Assembly: GCA_029339195.1 (NCBI GenBank)
Contig: JAPTJF010000325.1
Coordinates: 1-64,000, forward strand
Reading direction: 5' to 3'
Source: Micractinium sp. NFX-FRZ
Taxonomy: Eukaryota; Chlorophyta; Trebouxiophyceae; Chlorellales; Chlorellaceae
Length of the DNA stretch: 64,000 bases
A program made the position numbers and the translations under genes. How positions within the stretch are numbered: position 1 is the stretch's first letter; every line of letters starts with the position of its first letter. The notes beneath the pieces were generated by a model. The model was not told the DNA's origin, ran no database searches, and was given only the letters and a program-made list of their open reading frames with translations. Positions 9,702-20,882 of this stretch are shown here, piece after piece.

Positions 9702-12314
9702 ATGACCTCCAGTAAGCATTGAAAGCAAAGAGCAGCCTCAACCGGCACCCATGGCCAATGCCATGCGAGATTGCTGATCTCTCTTGCTGTTGTCCGCATA
9801 CCTCTCGGCATACACCTGCGCTGTCCGCTCTGCGCCCACTGCGATCACACGGCCTCCTCCCCTGCTCTGTTTCCTTGCAGTGGCAGCGGGGCGACCAGGC
9901 ACGGCGCTGCCGTGCACACTGCCGCCCGGCCCTGCGCCGCCGCCGCTGTTCAGCATTGAGCAGTCTCCCTTTGCAGTGGCAGGCACCCAGGATGACGACA
10001 GTGCTGCTCTGCAGCAGGCCGTGGCAGCAGCCATGCAGCCAGTGGCTGGCGCCAAGCGCCCTCGTGGCGCTGCTGCTGATACCGACGACCCGCCGTCACC
10101 GCCGCCCTCGCGGCCGCGGGGCGGCAAGCACCGCCCGCCGCGCCCGCCCAGCTTCAACAGCAACAGCGGGCCCCTGATCATAGACGTGGCATTGGTCCAG
10201 CAGCAGTTCCAGGAGCAGCAGCAGCAGCAGCAGCAGCACGGCAGCTCCCCGCGGCAAGCCGGGCGCTCACCTCGCAGCCCCGCCGGCGGCGTGTCGCCAG
10301 GCGGCCGGCGCCCGCCCAAGCAGCTCAGCAAGACCCAGGGGCGAGTGTGCCTGGAGTGCGGCACCACCTCCACCACCCAGGTGTGTGGTGACACGAGGAG
10401 TGGGGGGCGGACAATGTTGGAGGTCTAGTGGGGCCAGAACCAGGGCTTGGTGTTGCCCTTGGCGGTGCCTCAGTGCCCAGGCCCCGTCCCGCCATGCCCC
10501 GCCGTGCCCCGCCCGCCCAGCCTCTCCCAGCATCTCCCAGCGTCTCCCGCCCCTTCTCTGCCGCTCACCCGCCGCCCTTCCCGCTGCTCCCCCGCTGCCC
10601 CACCCTGCCCGCTGCAGTGGCGCTCCCAGGGCCTGCTGTGCAACAGCTGCGGTGTGAAGCTCATCAAGGGACGCCTGCCGATGGACGCCGACTCCATGCA
10701 CCGCCGCTTCCTGCGCCTGCCCCCCGCCATCCGCGACCACCCCATGTGGGCCGCCGCCCAGGTGGTGGCGGCGGCACAGGGGCGCGCCTCTGCTGCCGCC
10801 GCCCTGGGCCAGCCCTGGAGCTGCCCCGGCTGCGGGGAGGCAGGGGCGGAGAAGGTGGCGGGCCCCTGCGGCCTGCACCACTGCCCGCGCTGCGTCGGGC
10901 GGTACGCCTCGCTGACCACGCCCGCCAGTGGCGCAGCCGCTGTGGCGGCGGCGGTGGCAGCGCCGCCCAGCGCTGCCACGCCCTCCCCGACGAGCACCCC
11001 GCCCGCCAGCAGCCCGCCCGGCGGCGGGCACAAGCGGCGGAAGCAGGCGACGCCGCGCTCCACCCACTGCGCCGGCGTCTCACCGGTCTCCATAAGCAGC
11101 GGCAGCAGCAGCAGCATCCAGGCCTACAGCTGGCAGAGCGCCCACGAGGGCGAGGAGGGCGGAGGTGAGACACGAGGGTGGAGGGGCGGGGCAGGCGGGT
11201 GCGGGGGAGCGGGGCTCGGGTGGCAGGGCAAGCTGTCGTCAGGGGCTGTGCTCTAAACCCTGGTGCCAGAATAGGGTGCCCCTCTGGCCGCTGAGATGTT
11301 TTTACCCACAGCTTGCCCGCCCTGCCCTCTTGACCACTCCCCTTCAGTCGTCTCACCTGCTACCCCTGCCCCCGCCCTCATTTCTGATGTGCAGATGACG
11401 CAACCTCTAAGGAGCCCAGCCCCCGCAGCCGCCCTGCCTCGCGCCGCCTGCAGCAGCAGCGGCAGCAGGCGCGCGGCGCCGCCGCCACGCCGCCCGCCGG
11501 CATGGCAGCTGCGGCCGCTCACCTGGCCCGCCCGCCCACCGACACCCCGACTGCTGCCGAGGCGGCAGCTGCCCTGCTGGTGCTGACTGAATCAGATGAG
11601 CTGCGGGTGGCAGCTGCCGCCCAGCTGGACTTTTCAGGGGTGCAGCAGCATGCACAGCATGCACAGCACGCAGCTCGCGCGGTGCCGGCGGCGGCAGCAG
11701 GCGTCAAGCCTGAGCCCCAGCGCCCAGCAGCAGCAGAGGAGGAGGAGCCGACAGTGCAGCAAGGCGTGGCGCGCGTGCCGCCCACCACCCCCGTGCAAGC
11801 AGAAGGCGACTCTGCGGCGGCGGCGCCTGGCGGCAGCGGAGCTAGCGGGCGGCGCAGCGCCGCCAAGCCCGCCGCCGCGCGCGCCCTGGACTTGGCACAG
11901 CAGCTGCAGCAGCAGCGGGAGGAGGCGGCGCAGGCGCAGGCGGCGGCGGCGAGCGGCAGCAGCGGGCAGCAGGGCGGGAGCGTGGCGCCCAGCGCCGGCC
12001 CCACCGCTGCCACCACTGCCACCGTCACCACCGCGTCTGGCGGAGACAGTATGCAGCTGTACCAGCAGCTGATCTCAGCCAGCAGCACCCCCGAGGCGGC
12101 AGCCGCTGGCCTATCTGCAGAGCTGGTGGGGCGCTACCTGGCAGCCCACACCACCGCCGCCGGCGGCGCGGCCAGCGGAGAGGCTGCCGCCGCAATTCGT
12201 GCGCAGCAGGAGTCGCAGGCCCGCCTGGTCAGCATGATGGTGGGGCAGCGGCAGTTCACGGCTGCCGTGAGCCTGATGCAAGGGGTAATCAAGATGGCTG
12301 GCTTGGGCAGCTGA
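9702..12314 (+). CDS. GATA-like zinc-finger protein with shortened finger loop
   Basis: Exons 9702-9711, 9881-10380, 10618-11164, 11395-12314; phases close to 658 residues. The 10-nt first exon encodes MTS plus one base; it is the only ATG that joins the long frame at 9881. A Gln run lies near residue 120. The finger CLECGTTSTTQ / WRSQGLLCNSCG (residues 160-181) is split by the second intron. It is clearly GATA-like but has CX2CX14CX2C, 3-4 residues shorter than the usual 17-18 residue loop. A second Cys cluster follows at about 239-262 (CPGC, GPCG, CPRC). The rest is Ala/Gln/Pro-rich with basic KRRKQ. Role inferred: nuclear DNA-binding regulator. Whether the short finger still binds GATA sites is open. 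Confidence 0.78.
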
Positions 12315-13822
12315 GCTTGCCAGCTGAGGGCTTGAGGTTGAGCACGGGCCTTGGGGGCACTGGCTTGGGGCATGACGTGCCTCAAGTCTGCACCTGCTGC
12401 CTGGGTGTAGGGCTGCCCTGAACCGGCCTGCACCCCTCGGCCTGCCCGCTGCTCGCCCGTGCCCCCCGGTCTCCCCGCGCTCTGCTGTTGCTTACCGGCA
12501 GCTTCTCGCCCCTCCCCCATCCATCCATCCTTCCATCCGCATAAAATTGCTCTCTCTACCCTGACACCCTCCTCCTCCCCACACTCACTCACCACCCCCC
12601 TCCCTCCCTGTCAATCCCTGCTGTACCCCCTGCCCCGTGTGCGCCGTCTCCCACTCGTCTCTGTGCTACATGCTTCCCCTGTGCTGTGCTGCCCCTGCCC
12701 CGCGCGTGCTGCTCTTGCCCGCATGCCGCGCACCCCCCACCCCCCCACCCCACCCCCCCCCCCATCCAATCCTTTTCCTCTGGGCCTCTACAGACCACCA
12801 TTAGACCCCCTTCCAGCCTAAACCAGTCCTGTCTTCCCGCCTGCCCCACCAGCTGCGCCTTGCTGGCCTGTATAGCATGGGACCCTCCCATGGGCCCCCC
12901 CTCCACCTGTCCCTCCCGCCTCCTGTCCTTCAATCCCATTCCCTGTTGCTACCATCTCGCCGCGCCCCTCCCCAGCCTTTGTACAGCTGTCTGCACACCG
13001 CTCCGCCCCCTGCTGCCGCGCTGCTGCTCCGTTTGTGTCCCCCCCCCCCCCCCGCCCTGCCTCGCCCTACCCACGGCGCGCCCTCTGCACTGGCTCTTGC
13101 CTGCTCCATGCACTGGGCCCTTCATCCAGCCAACAACCCCCCGGTCCGCACAACACTCGCGTGGCACTTACACCCTTCCCTTTGAGCTGTTGCTGAACAT
13201 TCGTTGCGCCGCCCGCTCCGGCCCCGCCTCCCATCCCTCTCCCCCATCCTGCCAGCATTGCTTCCCCCAGCGGCACTGAAGGGTACTAGCGCCACCCGCA
13301 CCCCCTTTCTCTCTCCTCCTCTTCCAGCATCCTCATTCATAATTGACCACTTGAGTCTGCTTTTGAGCCCAGCTGCCACACACGAAACGCCGGTTTTGGC
13401 ACCTCCCTAGCCCACCAACCGCTCGGTGCCCCGCTGCGCCCCATTTCCCACCTGCCAAATTCTTCGCCCCACCACCCCTCCCTCTCTTGCCCCACCGCTC
13501 TTTCTCTCCACGCATCAATCACTGCTCTGTACTGTGTTACAGAGAAAAAAACTGCACTACGTAAAGTCACACACGATAGACTCTCACACTCGCGCGCGCT
13601 CAGCTCATAAGAGGGGCAGGGCTGGCTGGCAATGAAAGGGTCCGAGGCATGGTGTGGGTCGGGTGGGTGGGAGCGCGGAAAGGGCGGCAGCGCAGGCGGC
13701 GCCCGCAGGCGGGTCAAGAGTCAGGACTGAAGGAAGGAGAAACAGTTGTTTGGAAGGATGTGCATGGGTGGAATGCGCCGAGGTGGCAAGGCGGGTGGGC
13801 AGCAAGCAGCGATGGCAGCCCT
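12315..13822. other. Convergent intergenic region, C/T-rich
   Basis: About 1.5 kb between the GATA-like gene (+) and the aminopeptidase (-). It is strongly pyrimidine-rich on the + strand, with C runs near 12735-12765 and 13038-13055. The open frames there are low-complexity Pro/Leu/Ser and show no family. A minus-strand TGTAA lies at 13537-13541. Confidence 0.6.
13537..13541 (-). terminator. TGTAA poly(A) signal, leucine aminopeptidase
   Basis: Reads TGTAA on the minus strand, 282 nt after the aminopeptidase stop. TGTAA is the usual poly(A) signal of green algae. Confidence 0.5.
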
Positions 13823-16800
13823 CTAGCGGCCCTGCGCCACTGCCCACTCGGCCAGCAGCTGCGCCCCAAACCCGGTGGCGCCGCCGTCCTTGTCGCGCCA
13901 CGCGGGCCCCGCAATGTCGATGTGGCTCCACTGCACCTGCAAGCCGCAAGCCATGGCGGAGTGGGCAGGACGGGAGTCGGAGACATTGGGGTGGGGTGGG
14001 GTGGGGGTGGGGCGGTCTCGGATGCCCAAGGGATGCTGCACCCCAGCAGCAGCAGGGGAAGGCGGGAGTGCAGATGCAGCGGGGGTGCAGCCGCAGCAGG
14101 TCAGGAGGCGGCGGAGCGGAGGGCGCGTAGCTCTGTGCACTGCCGGCTCTGCAGACACGCCCGCTGCCCCCCAGGAGTGGGGGGCACGACACGCCATTGG
14201 TAGTATATAAAGAGTGATTACTCGTTGGCATGAGGCGCATGCATGCCCTCCCCCCCCCCCCCACCTTGTCAATAGCCACAAAGTCTTTCAGGAAGAGGGC
14301 GGCGGTGATGGCGCCCCCCATGCGCCCCCCCGTGTTCTTCATGTCAGCGATGCTGCTCTTCAGCTGCTCCGCGTAGCTGTCCTCCAGAGGCATGCGCCAC
14401 ACCTTCTCGCCTGCAGGCGAGGAGAGGCAGACGGGGGGAGCTTGTGTGTGAGTGTGTGTGTGCTCAGGTGGCAGAGGGGCGCGAGACACACCTCCTTGCC
14501 CGTGGGGGAAGAGAGGGTGTGTGTTTCGAATGGGGACAGGTTGCGCGGAGTTCAAAAAGAGGGCCGGGCGGTGAAGGTGATGAGCGGGGGAGGGGAAGAG
14601 CGGGAGGCGATGCCGTTGCTGCCTCGTCAAACCCTTCAATGCCCTGCTTGGCGGCCGCTCCTGACTCTGTGGCTGCCCGCTGGACCTGGCTGCCTCCTCC
14701 GCCCACCCAGCCCGGCACCCCGACTTCCCCACTCACCGGCCTGCTTGGCGGCCGCGTTAATGCTATCGGCCATCTCGTCAGCGGGGGACCACATGCCCGC
14801 GATGCCGTCGCCCAGCGCAATCATGCAGGCGCCAGTGAGGGTGGCAATGTCAATGATGGACTCTGCAAGGGGCAGCAGGGGGGTGTGGTGTGGTGAGCGG
14901 GCATAAAACGAGAGGGCCAGTGAGGGGGGAAGATGATGGACTCTGCAAGGGGCAGCAGGGGGGGGTTGTAGGGTGAGCAGGCAAGAGTGGGAGGGCAGGA
15001 GTGTAGGAAGGTGTGGGTAGGAAGGAGGGAGACGGGAGGGGAGCGGCGTGTGAGGCAACTAGAGAGGGGCGCTTCACGGAGGGGCAGGTGGGCTGACCGT
15101 TTCTGCTAGCCCAGCAACCCATCCCAGATCGTTTGCACCCAAACGCCGTCTGCACCCCACCGCTGCCACCCTGCCCTCCCAAACACCATGCCCAGCTCCC
15201 AGCCCGGGGGCTGCTGCTCACCAGCGCCACACTGGTTCTGTGCAAACAGCAGCGCATCCGCCAGCGTCAGCCGCCCCTCCGCATCCGTGTTGTTCACCTC
15301 CACGGTCTGTACAGTGCGGTTATACATACAGAGGGGGGCAGGATGGGGGGTGGGAAGGGGGAGCAGCAGGCAGGGTGAAGCAAGCAGGTGAAGCGAGCAG
15401 GGTGGCGGGTGCAGGTGGCAGGCGAGCTGCAGCGTGGAGCGCGGGCGGAGGAGCCCACCCACCCCTTCCCCGCCTTGCCATTTCACGTCGCCAGCACGTC
15501 TCCCGGCTGCAGCGCCAGTGTTCCCTTCCACCCCCACACATGCATGCAGCAACAAAAGCACATGCTGCCGTCTCGTCGCGCACCTTGCCGTTTGATGCCA
15601 CCAGGACGTCGCCTGGCCGCAGGCCCTTCCCGTCCACCATGTTCTCACAGGAGGCCACAATGAAGTGGACCTGCACACACATTGAATGCAACAGGTGAGG
15701 GGAGAAAGACGGAATGCAACAGGTGAGGGGAGAGCGACGGAATGCAGAGAGCAGGGCCTGGCCAGGCAGGCAGGTGGGCAGGCAGCCACGCCTCGTGGCC
15801 AGGCCTGGCACAAGGAAGGGTCCGTCCAGACCGAAACGATCGAGACCAGACAGAGCAGGGCCAGGCTGGCAGAGGTGCCCCACCTCCACTCCCTCGGGCT
15901 GGATCAGGGACACCGACTTGGCTGCGCCCAGCACGGCGCCGCTGCCGCCCATGTCAAACTGCATTGCCAGGGCGCGGCGGGGTGGGGGGGAGGCGTTTGG
16001 GTATGTCGACACAGTCCTTGGCCAGGCGGCCAGGCGGGTGCACCTTCAAAACATCAACCAGCCACCAAGCGCCACAGGCAGCGCAAGCAAAAGTCGGCTC
16101 GACAGATGCATCCCAGGCAGCACAGCGCACCTCCATCAATCATGCATCAAGCGCAACAGGCAGTACACCCCGAAGGCCAATTGATACAGGCAGTACACCC
16201 AAAGGGTCAATTAATACAGGCAGTACACCCCAGCCAGCGCACCTTCATCATCTCAATCATGCTGCCCGCGCCCGCCTTCAGGTTGTAGCCGCCGCTGTCA
16301 AAGGTCAGGCCCTGCAGGGCGGGTGTGAGGTGGGGTGGGGCAGAGGGAGGGCAGGGCAGGCAAGGATGAGTCGAGGCAAGCCACGTTGTCGTGCGGCGTG
16401 CACTCCTGCAGGCGGCCCGCAGCGCCCACTCTCCACATACACGACATCACGTCCCCGGAAATCGTGTGCCCCACCCACCACCCCAGCCCACCCCCGCCCA
16501 CCTTGCCCACGATTGCAAGCTTCTTCTTCACCTCACCTGAGCCGTGATAGGGAGGGGGGAGCAGGGGCGGGGCGCAGGCAGGGGTCAGGGGGTTTCAGTG
16601 CACTGGGTGCCTGGGTGGCAGGCTGTTGGGGCCAGAAGGGAGACGGTGTGGCACACAAACCTGCCCGCAGGCATCCCCCAGGCAGCACGAGTGCAGCCCC
16701 TCCATTCCGTAAGGTGGAACATGGGACAGGCAGGTGGGCAGGCAGGCCCGCGAATGCGCAGGGGCACTCCAGCATAGCAGGCACCACGGCGCACCCTTGG

Positions 16801-19800
16801 GCGTGTAGGTGAGGTGAATAAACTTGGGGGGCTCGGCTGACGCCTCTGCCACTCCCAGGAACAGACCCATGCCCAGCTTCTCGCACTCGTCCTTCTCCAG
16901 CACCTGCGGGGCCCATGGCGACACACACGCAGGCACGCACACAAGCAGCAGTTTGTTTTCTTTCTTTGAGGGGTTGGGTCAAGCCTGTGCACGTCTGTGC
17001 ATGCCGAACCAGCAGACCACGGCCCACTCCAGCTGCTTGGCTTTGCGGCACCGCCCAGCCCACAGCCAGGCCCTGGCGAGGCCAAGCAGCACAGCGTGCA
17101 GTCCAGCACAGCATGCCCAGCACCACAGCGTGCAGTCCAGCACAACATGCAAAGCACCACAGCATGCCCAGCGGCGCACCTCCAGCTTCATCACATCTGG
17201 CGCGCCCTGGGCAACCACGGCGGCAGCCTCCGCCAGGTGGCTGCGACACATTGGCAAGGGGGGAGACAGGAAGGCAGCAGGTCGAGAAGGAGGGAGGCAG
17301 AGGAGCTCTCTCCCATTTGAAAGATGGGCACGGCGGCTCGCCTCCCCCCCCCATGACTCCCTGGCACGCTCCCAATGCGCCCAGCCATGTCTGCTGGCCT
17401 GCAGGCCCCTGCCCAACATGCCGTCCCAGCGCCAGTGGTGCACGCCGGTCCCAAACAGGGCAGCACTGAGTAGATGCTCAGCTGAACCCCTGGCAGATAC
17501 CTGGGGGTGCAGACGTTGGGGGGCGCCTCCACGAGGTAGCGGGTGAGCAGCGCGCCCAGCGCCAGCGCACGCCCCCGCTCAATGGCGGCGGCAGCGGCGC
17601 CGCCGCCGAACAGCAGCTCAACTGCATTGGACAAAAGGGTGGTGGCGGAGGAAGGGGGCGGGCGGTTGGGCTGAGAGCAGGGAAGAGAGGATGCATGAGC
17701 AGGGAGAAGGAGGTGGGGCCGAGGTGAGCTGGCGTGCAGAACACGGCGCACCGCTCAGCACGACACAGCGCGACACAGCACACACAGTGCTGCCCACTTC
17801 CTAGCACCCAGCCAGCACAACCCGAACACACAGCGCTGCACAGTGCCACCTAGCACACCCCCCACCCCCCCACCAGATTCTACGGCGCTCAGGTTGGGCT
17901 TGGTCTTGAAGCGGGTCGCCTCGTAGGCGCCATTCACAAAGCCGTTTGCCACCTTGCCCGCAGCAGCAGCTGTGTCCTCCTCTGCTGGCGGGCCAAACAG
18001 TGGGGCAAAGTAGCGGCGTAGGTGGGTGGGTACGTGAGTGGGCGGGGCGGGCGGGCAATGGAAGGGAAGGGAGGCTGGAGCGCTGCCTGCACTGGCCTGT
18101 GCAGACTGCAGAAATTTGCTCAAATCTCCTCCCATCTTTCCACCCTGCAGCACCTCAGACCAAACCGCTGCCATCGTTGTCTGCAGCAGCAACGCACCAC
18201 CCACGCACACACACCCATGCCCACCAACCTCCCCACCCACCCACCCATTCACACCCACCTGAGAGCGGGCTGCCAACCAGAGCGACCGCCACCGCCTTGG
18301 CCTTGCCCGCCTTGGCAGCAGAGGCAATGCTGCTGCCCAGCGTCTGGAAGGGGGATGCGCCCCAATCTGCAGGCACACACAGGCACACAGGCAAGCCACG
18401 CAGGGGTGGGTGAGCATGGGCAGTGGAAAGGGTAGCCGAGCCCAGTCGGCATGTGCTCATGCGGAGTCACACATGCATGCATGCAAGGGGCCGGGCGGGG
18501 AGGCGGGCGGCCAGAGGCGCATGTGCAGGCAGCAAGCGCGGTGATGCTTGTGCGCCCACCGAACCGTGCACGCCCAGCCCATGCATGCGCGCCCTTTGCC
18601 CCAACCCAACCCCAAGTTTGCCTCTGGTGCACCCACCTGCCACCACCTTGATCTTATCCGGCTTCCCCAGCCCAGCCAGCATCACGTAGCGGGGGCCCGA
18701 GCCGCCGCCGCCGACGCGCACAGTCTGGCTGCTCCCCTGCAGCAAGACAGCAAGGCGGGGCAAGGAGGCAGGCAGGGGGCGGGTGATGGGGCAGGCAGGA
18801 GACGAGGCACTGCGGGAGGTATGTAGCGGGCCGCAGCTAAGAGCGGCCAGCTCATGCCTGCCATGTCCAAACAGCAACGCGCACGACACTAGCAGCCCGC
18901 CCCTTCTGCATGCGCACGCTACATGAACAATTAAAGCCAGCAAGCAAGCCTGAGCAGCGGGCGCACCACAGCACCACCGAACGCGTGCAGCGGCGCGATA
19001 CCAGACAGCGCGCCTCCTGTAGCAGCCACAGCAGCAAAACATGCAGGCAGGCAGACAGGCAGGCAGGCAGGCCGGCAGTGTAGCTCACCGCAGCGCCCTT
19101 GAATGCATGCAGCTGCACAATGTCCGACAGCGCGCCCCCAAGCGCAGCATCCAGCGCCTTCAGCTCGTCGCTCTTGATAGAGCTGCTCTTCTCATCTGCG
19201 GCGTGAGGTGGGGATGACGGGCAGGAGTGAGGCCGGAAGTGGAAAGGCGGAGGCGGGCAAGCAAGGCGGTGTGCGGCGGGTGGCGGCAGGCGGGACGGCA
19301 AGCGGGTGGGAGGTGCCGGTGCCAGCAAACTCGCCCGCCCGGCACTCGCCTGGGCTCTCGAAAGCGTCTTCCCACACGCCGAGCACCAGCAGGTCGACAG
19401 CCTGAGCGGCAGGCTCTCCGGCGCTCACGGCGAATGCCACCTCCTTGACTGGGGCCAGAGACACCTGCAGGGAGTCAACAGTCGTGAATCGCCTAGCAGT
19501 CGCTGCGAGCACAAATGGATCGCAGAAGCGCTGGCAAACTCACAGGCCACCGATCAATGATGACCACCATTGTTGGTGCTGTTTAGCCGCCCCAGCAGCT
19601 CCGCACGACCAAGGAAGACTATGGATCGAGAGCGCCCGCGTAATGTGCTAAGCACTTGGCAGCACAGGCATGTGCGCCACACGGGCGGCAGCGACGGCAG
19701 CGGCGGCAGCCGATGCTGACGTCTCCAGCTGCTGCGTGATCCACAAGTCCCATCCTGCTGCTTCCCATTCTCACCTCCTTGGGACCATAAGGGTAGGCGC

Positions 19801-20379
19801 AAGGCACGGACTCGGCTGCAGCAGCCACCACTGTTGCGTAGCCCCGCCAGCCTGAACACGACACGGCAGCAAAATGTTGCCCAGCAGCAGTGATGGCAGC
19901 AACAATTGCAGCACTTACTAGAAGCTGCATACATGCTGCAAATTTTGCATAAAATGCAGCATGTTTCCTTTCCACGCCTCCAGACACCCACCTGCCAGCC
20001 GGCGTGCCGCTGCAGGTGTGGGCCGCCTGCAGCACAGGGGTATGGGCAGTGGATGTGCTGAGCTGCAAGGTGAATGCCCAACACTGCCATTGCTGCCTGC
20101 GCTCATATGTGCAAACCGATCACACACGACAAGCAGTGGTAGCAAGGGCAAAGAACGGGCGCCGCCGCTTCACCGCGCGGCAACGGCGCCGACGGCGAAA
20201 GGACGGGCAACCGCGCGCCAGGAGCCAGACAGGCTGCATTGCCAAAAGGATGGGTGGGTGTCAGTAGTGATGTTGGCGAGAAGCAGGCGAAACAGTGCAA
20301 GTGCAAGTCACAAGGGCATTGGCGCCCACCTCTGCAGCAGAGCCTGCGCGGCGCGCCGGCTTCCAACAGACATGGCCAT
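13823..20379 (-). CDS. LAP: Leucine aminopeptidase (M17 family), organelle-targeted
   Basis: Releases N-terminal residues from peptides with a two-metal centre. Nineteen exons: 20330-20379, 19992-20026, 19775-19851, 19350-19464, 19089-19195, 18637-18736, 18259-18366, 17874-17984, 17501-17621, 17180-17240, 16795-16903, 16502-16536, 16243-16311, 15884-15958, 15584-15670, 15222-15306, 14737-14862, 14265-14410, 13823-13936; phases close to 576 residues, normal for plant LAP. All metal and catalytic residues are visible: Lys of IVGK, Asp of TFDSGG, Lys of NLK, Asp of FDMGG, and [16 protein letters not shown] and CEKLGMG are further family marks. The N-terminus ([11 protein letters not shown], then WRGYAT) looks like an organelle presequence, perhaps mitochondrial. 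The intron after 19350-19464 starts with GC. The gene lies head to head with glycerol kinase. Confidence 0.93.
14911..14962 (-). repeat. Decayed copy of acceptor and start of LAP exon 14737-14862
   Basis: Exactly 80 bp from the true exon, the sequence repeats the pyrimidine tract, the cttgcag acceptor and the first exon bases AGTCCATCAT. It then keeps a degraded match to CCCTCACTGGC. The copy lies in the upstream intron. Confidence 0.8.
16156..16230. repeat. 30-bp tandem repeat in LAP intron
   Basis: acaggcagtacaccc recurs at 16156, 16186 and 16216, an exact 30-bp period. It lies next to the donor of exon 16243-16311. Confidence 0.85.
17086..17175. repeat. Imperfect tandem repeat in LAP intron
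   Basis: Units of agcaccacagcgtgcagtcc and variants, just downstream (gene sense) of exon 17180-17240. Confidence 0.6.
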
Positions 20380-20882
20380 TCGGCTAGCTGCCATCGGTGT
20401 GAGAGATCGGGTAAATGGGCGTCCCAATGGATGTCCTTGACAAGCAAACTCGTTGCCAGCAAGGCCAGGAGCTGTATGACTCCGTTTGGGCTACCCAACA
20501 GCTGTCGCACTTGCCCGTGTTAGCTAGTGTCATCATCTGGGCCAGAGAAGCAGCCTTAGGGCTGCAGAGGCGACAGTGGTTCGGCAGCACACTCCGACAC
20601 TCCCGGCGAGAAAAGCGGCCGCCTTTCAGGTCTGATCGGCATCCCTTCCTGTTCTTGAGACTTGCACTGGCATGTGCAGCGGCTGACAAGGTGTCTTGGT
20701 GCAAGGCTTGCTCACTGCCGCCGCCGCTGCCGCCGCCGCTGCCGACGACGACCCCGCCGCCGCCGGTCTGGCGTGGACTGCTCCTCACTATCTTACAACT
20801 CCTGCGGCACGCCAATTTCGTGCTGCCACTCACAGGCATCCGACATAAAATTGAGCACACCAGCTGCCAAGCAGCAGGCAGG
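20380..20882. promoter_or_regulatory. Divergent region, LAP / glycerol kinase
   Basis: About 500 bp between opposite start codons; presumably both promoters. It contains a pccgcc-type GC-rich triplet stretch near 20717-20770 and no recognisable exon. Confidence 0.4.
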
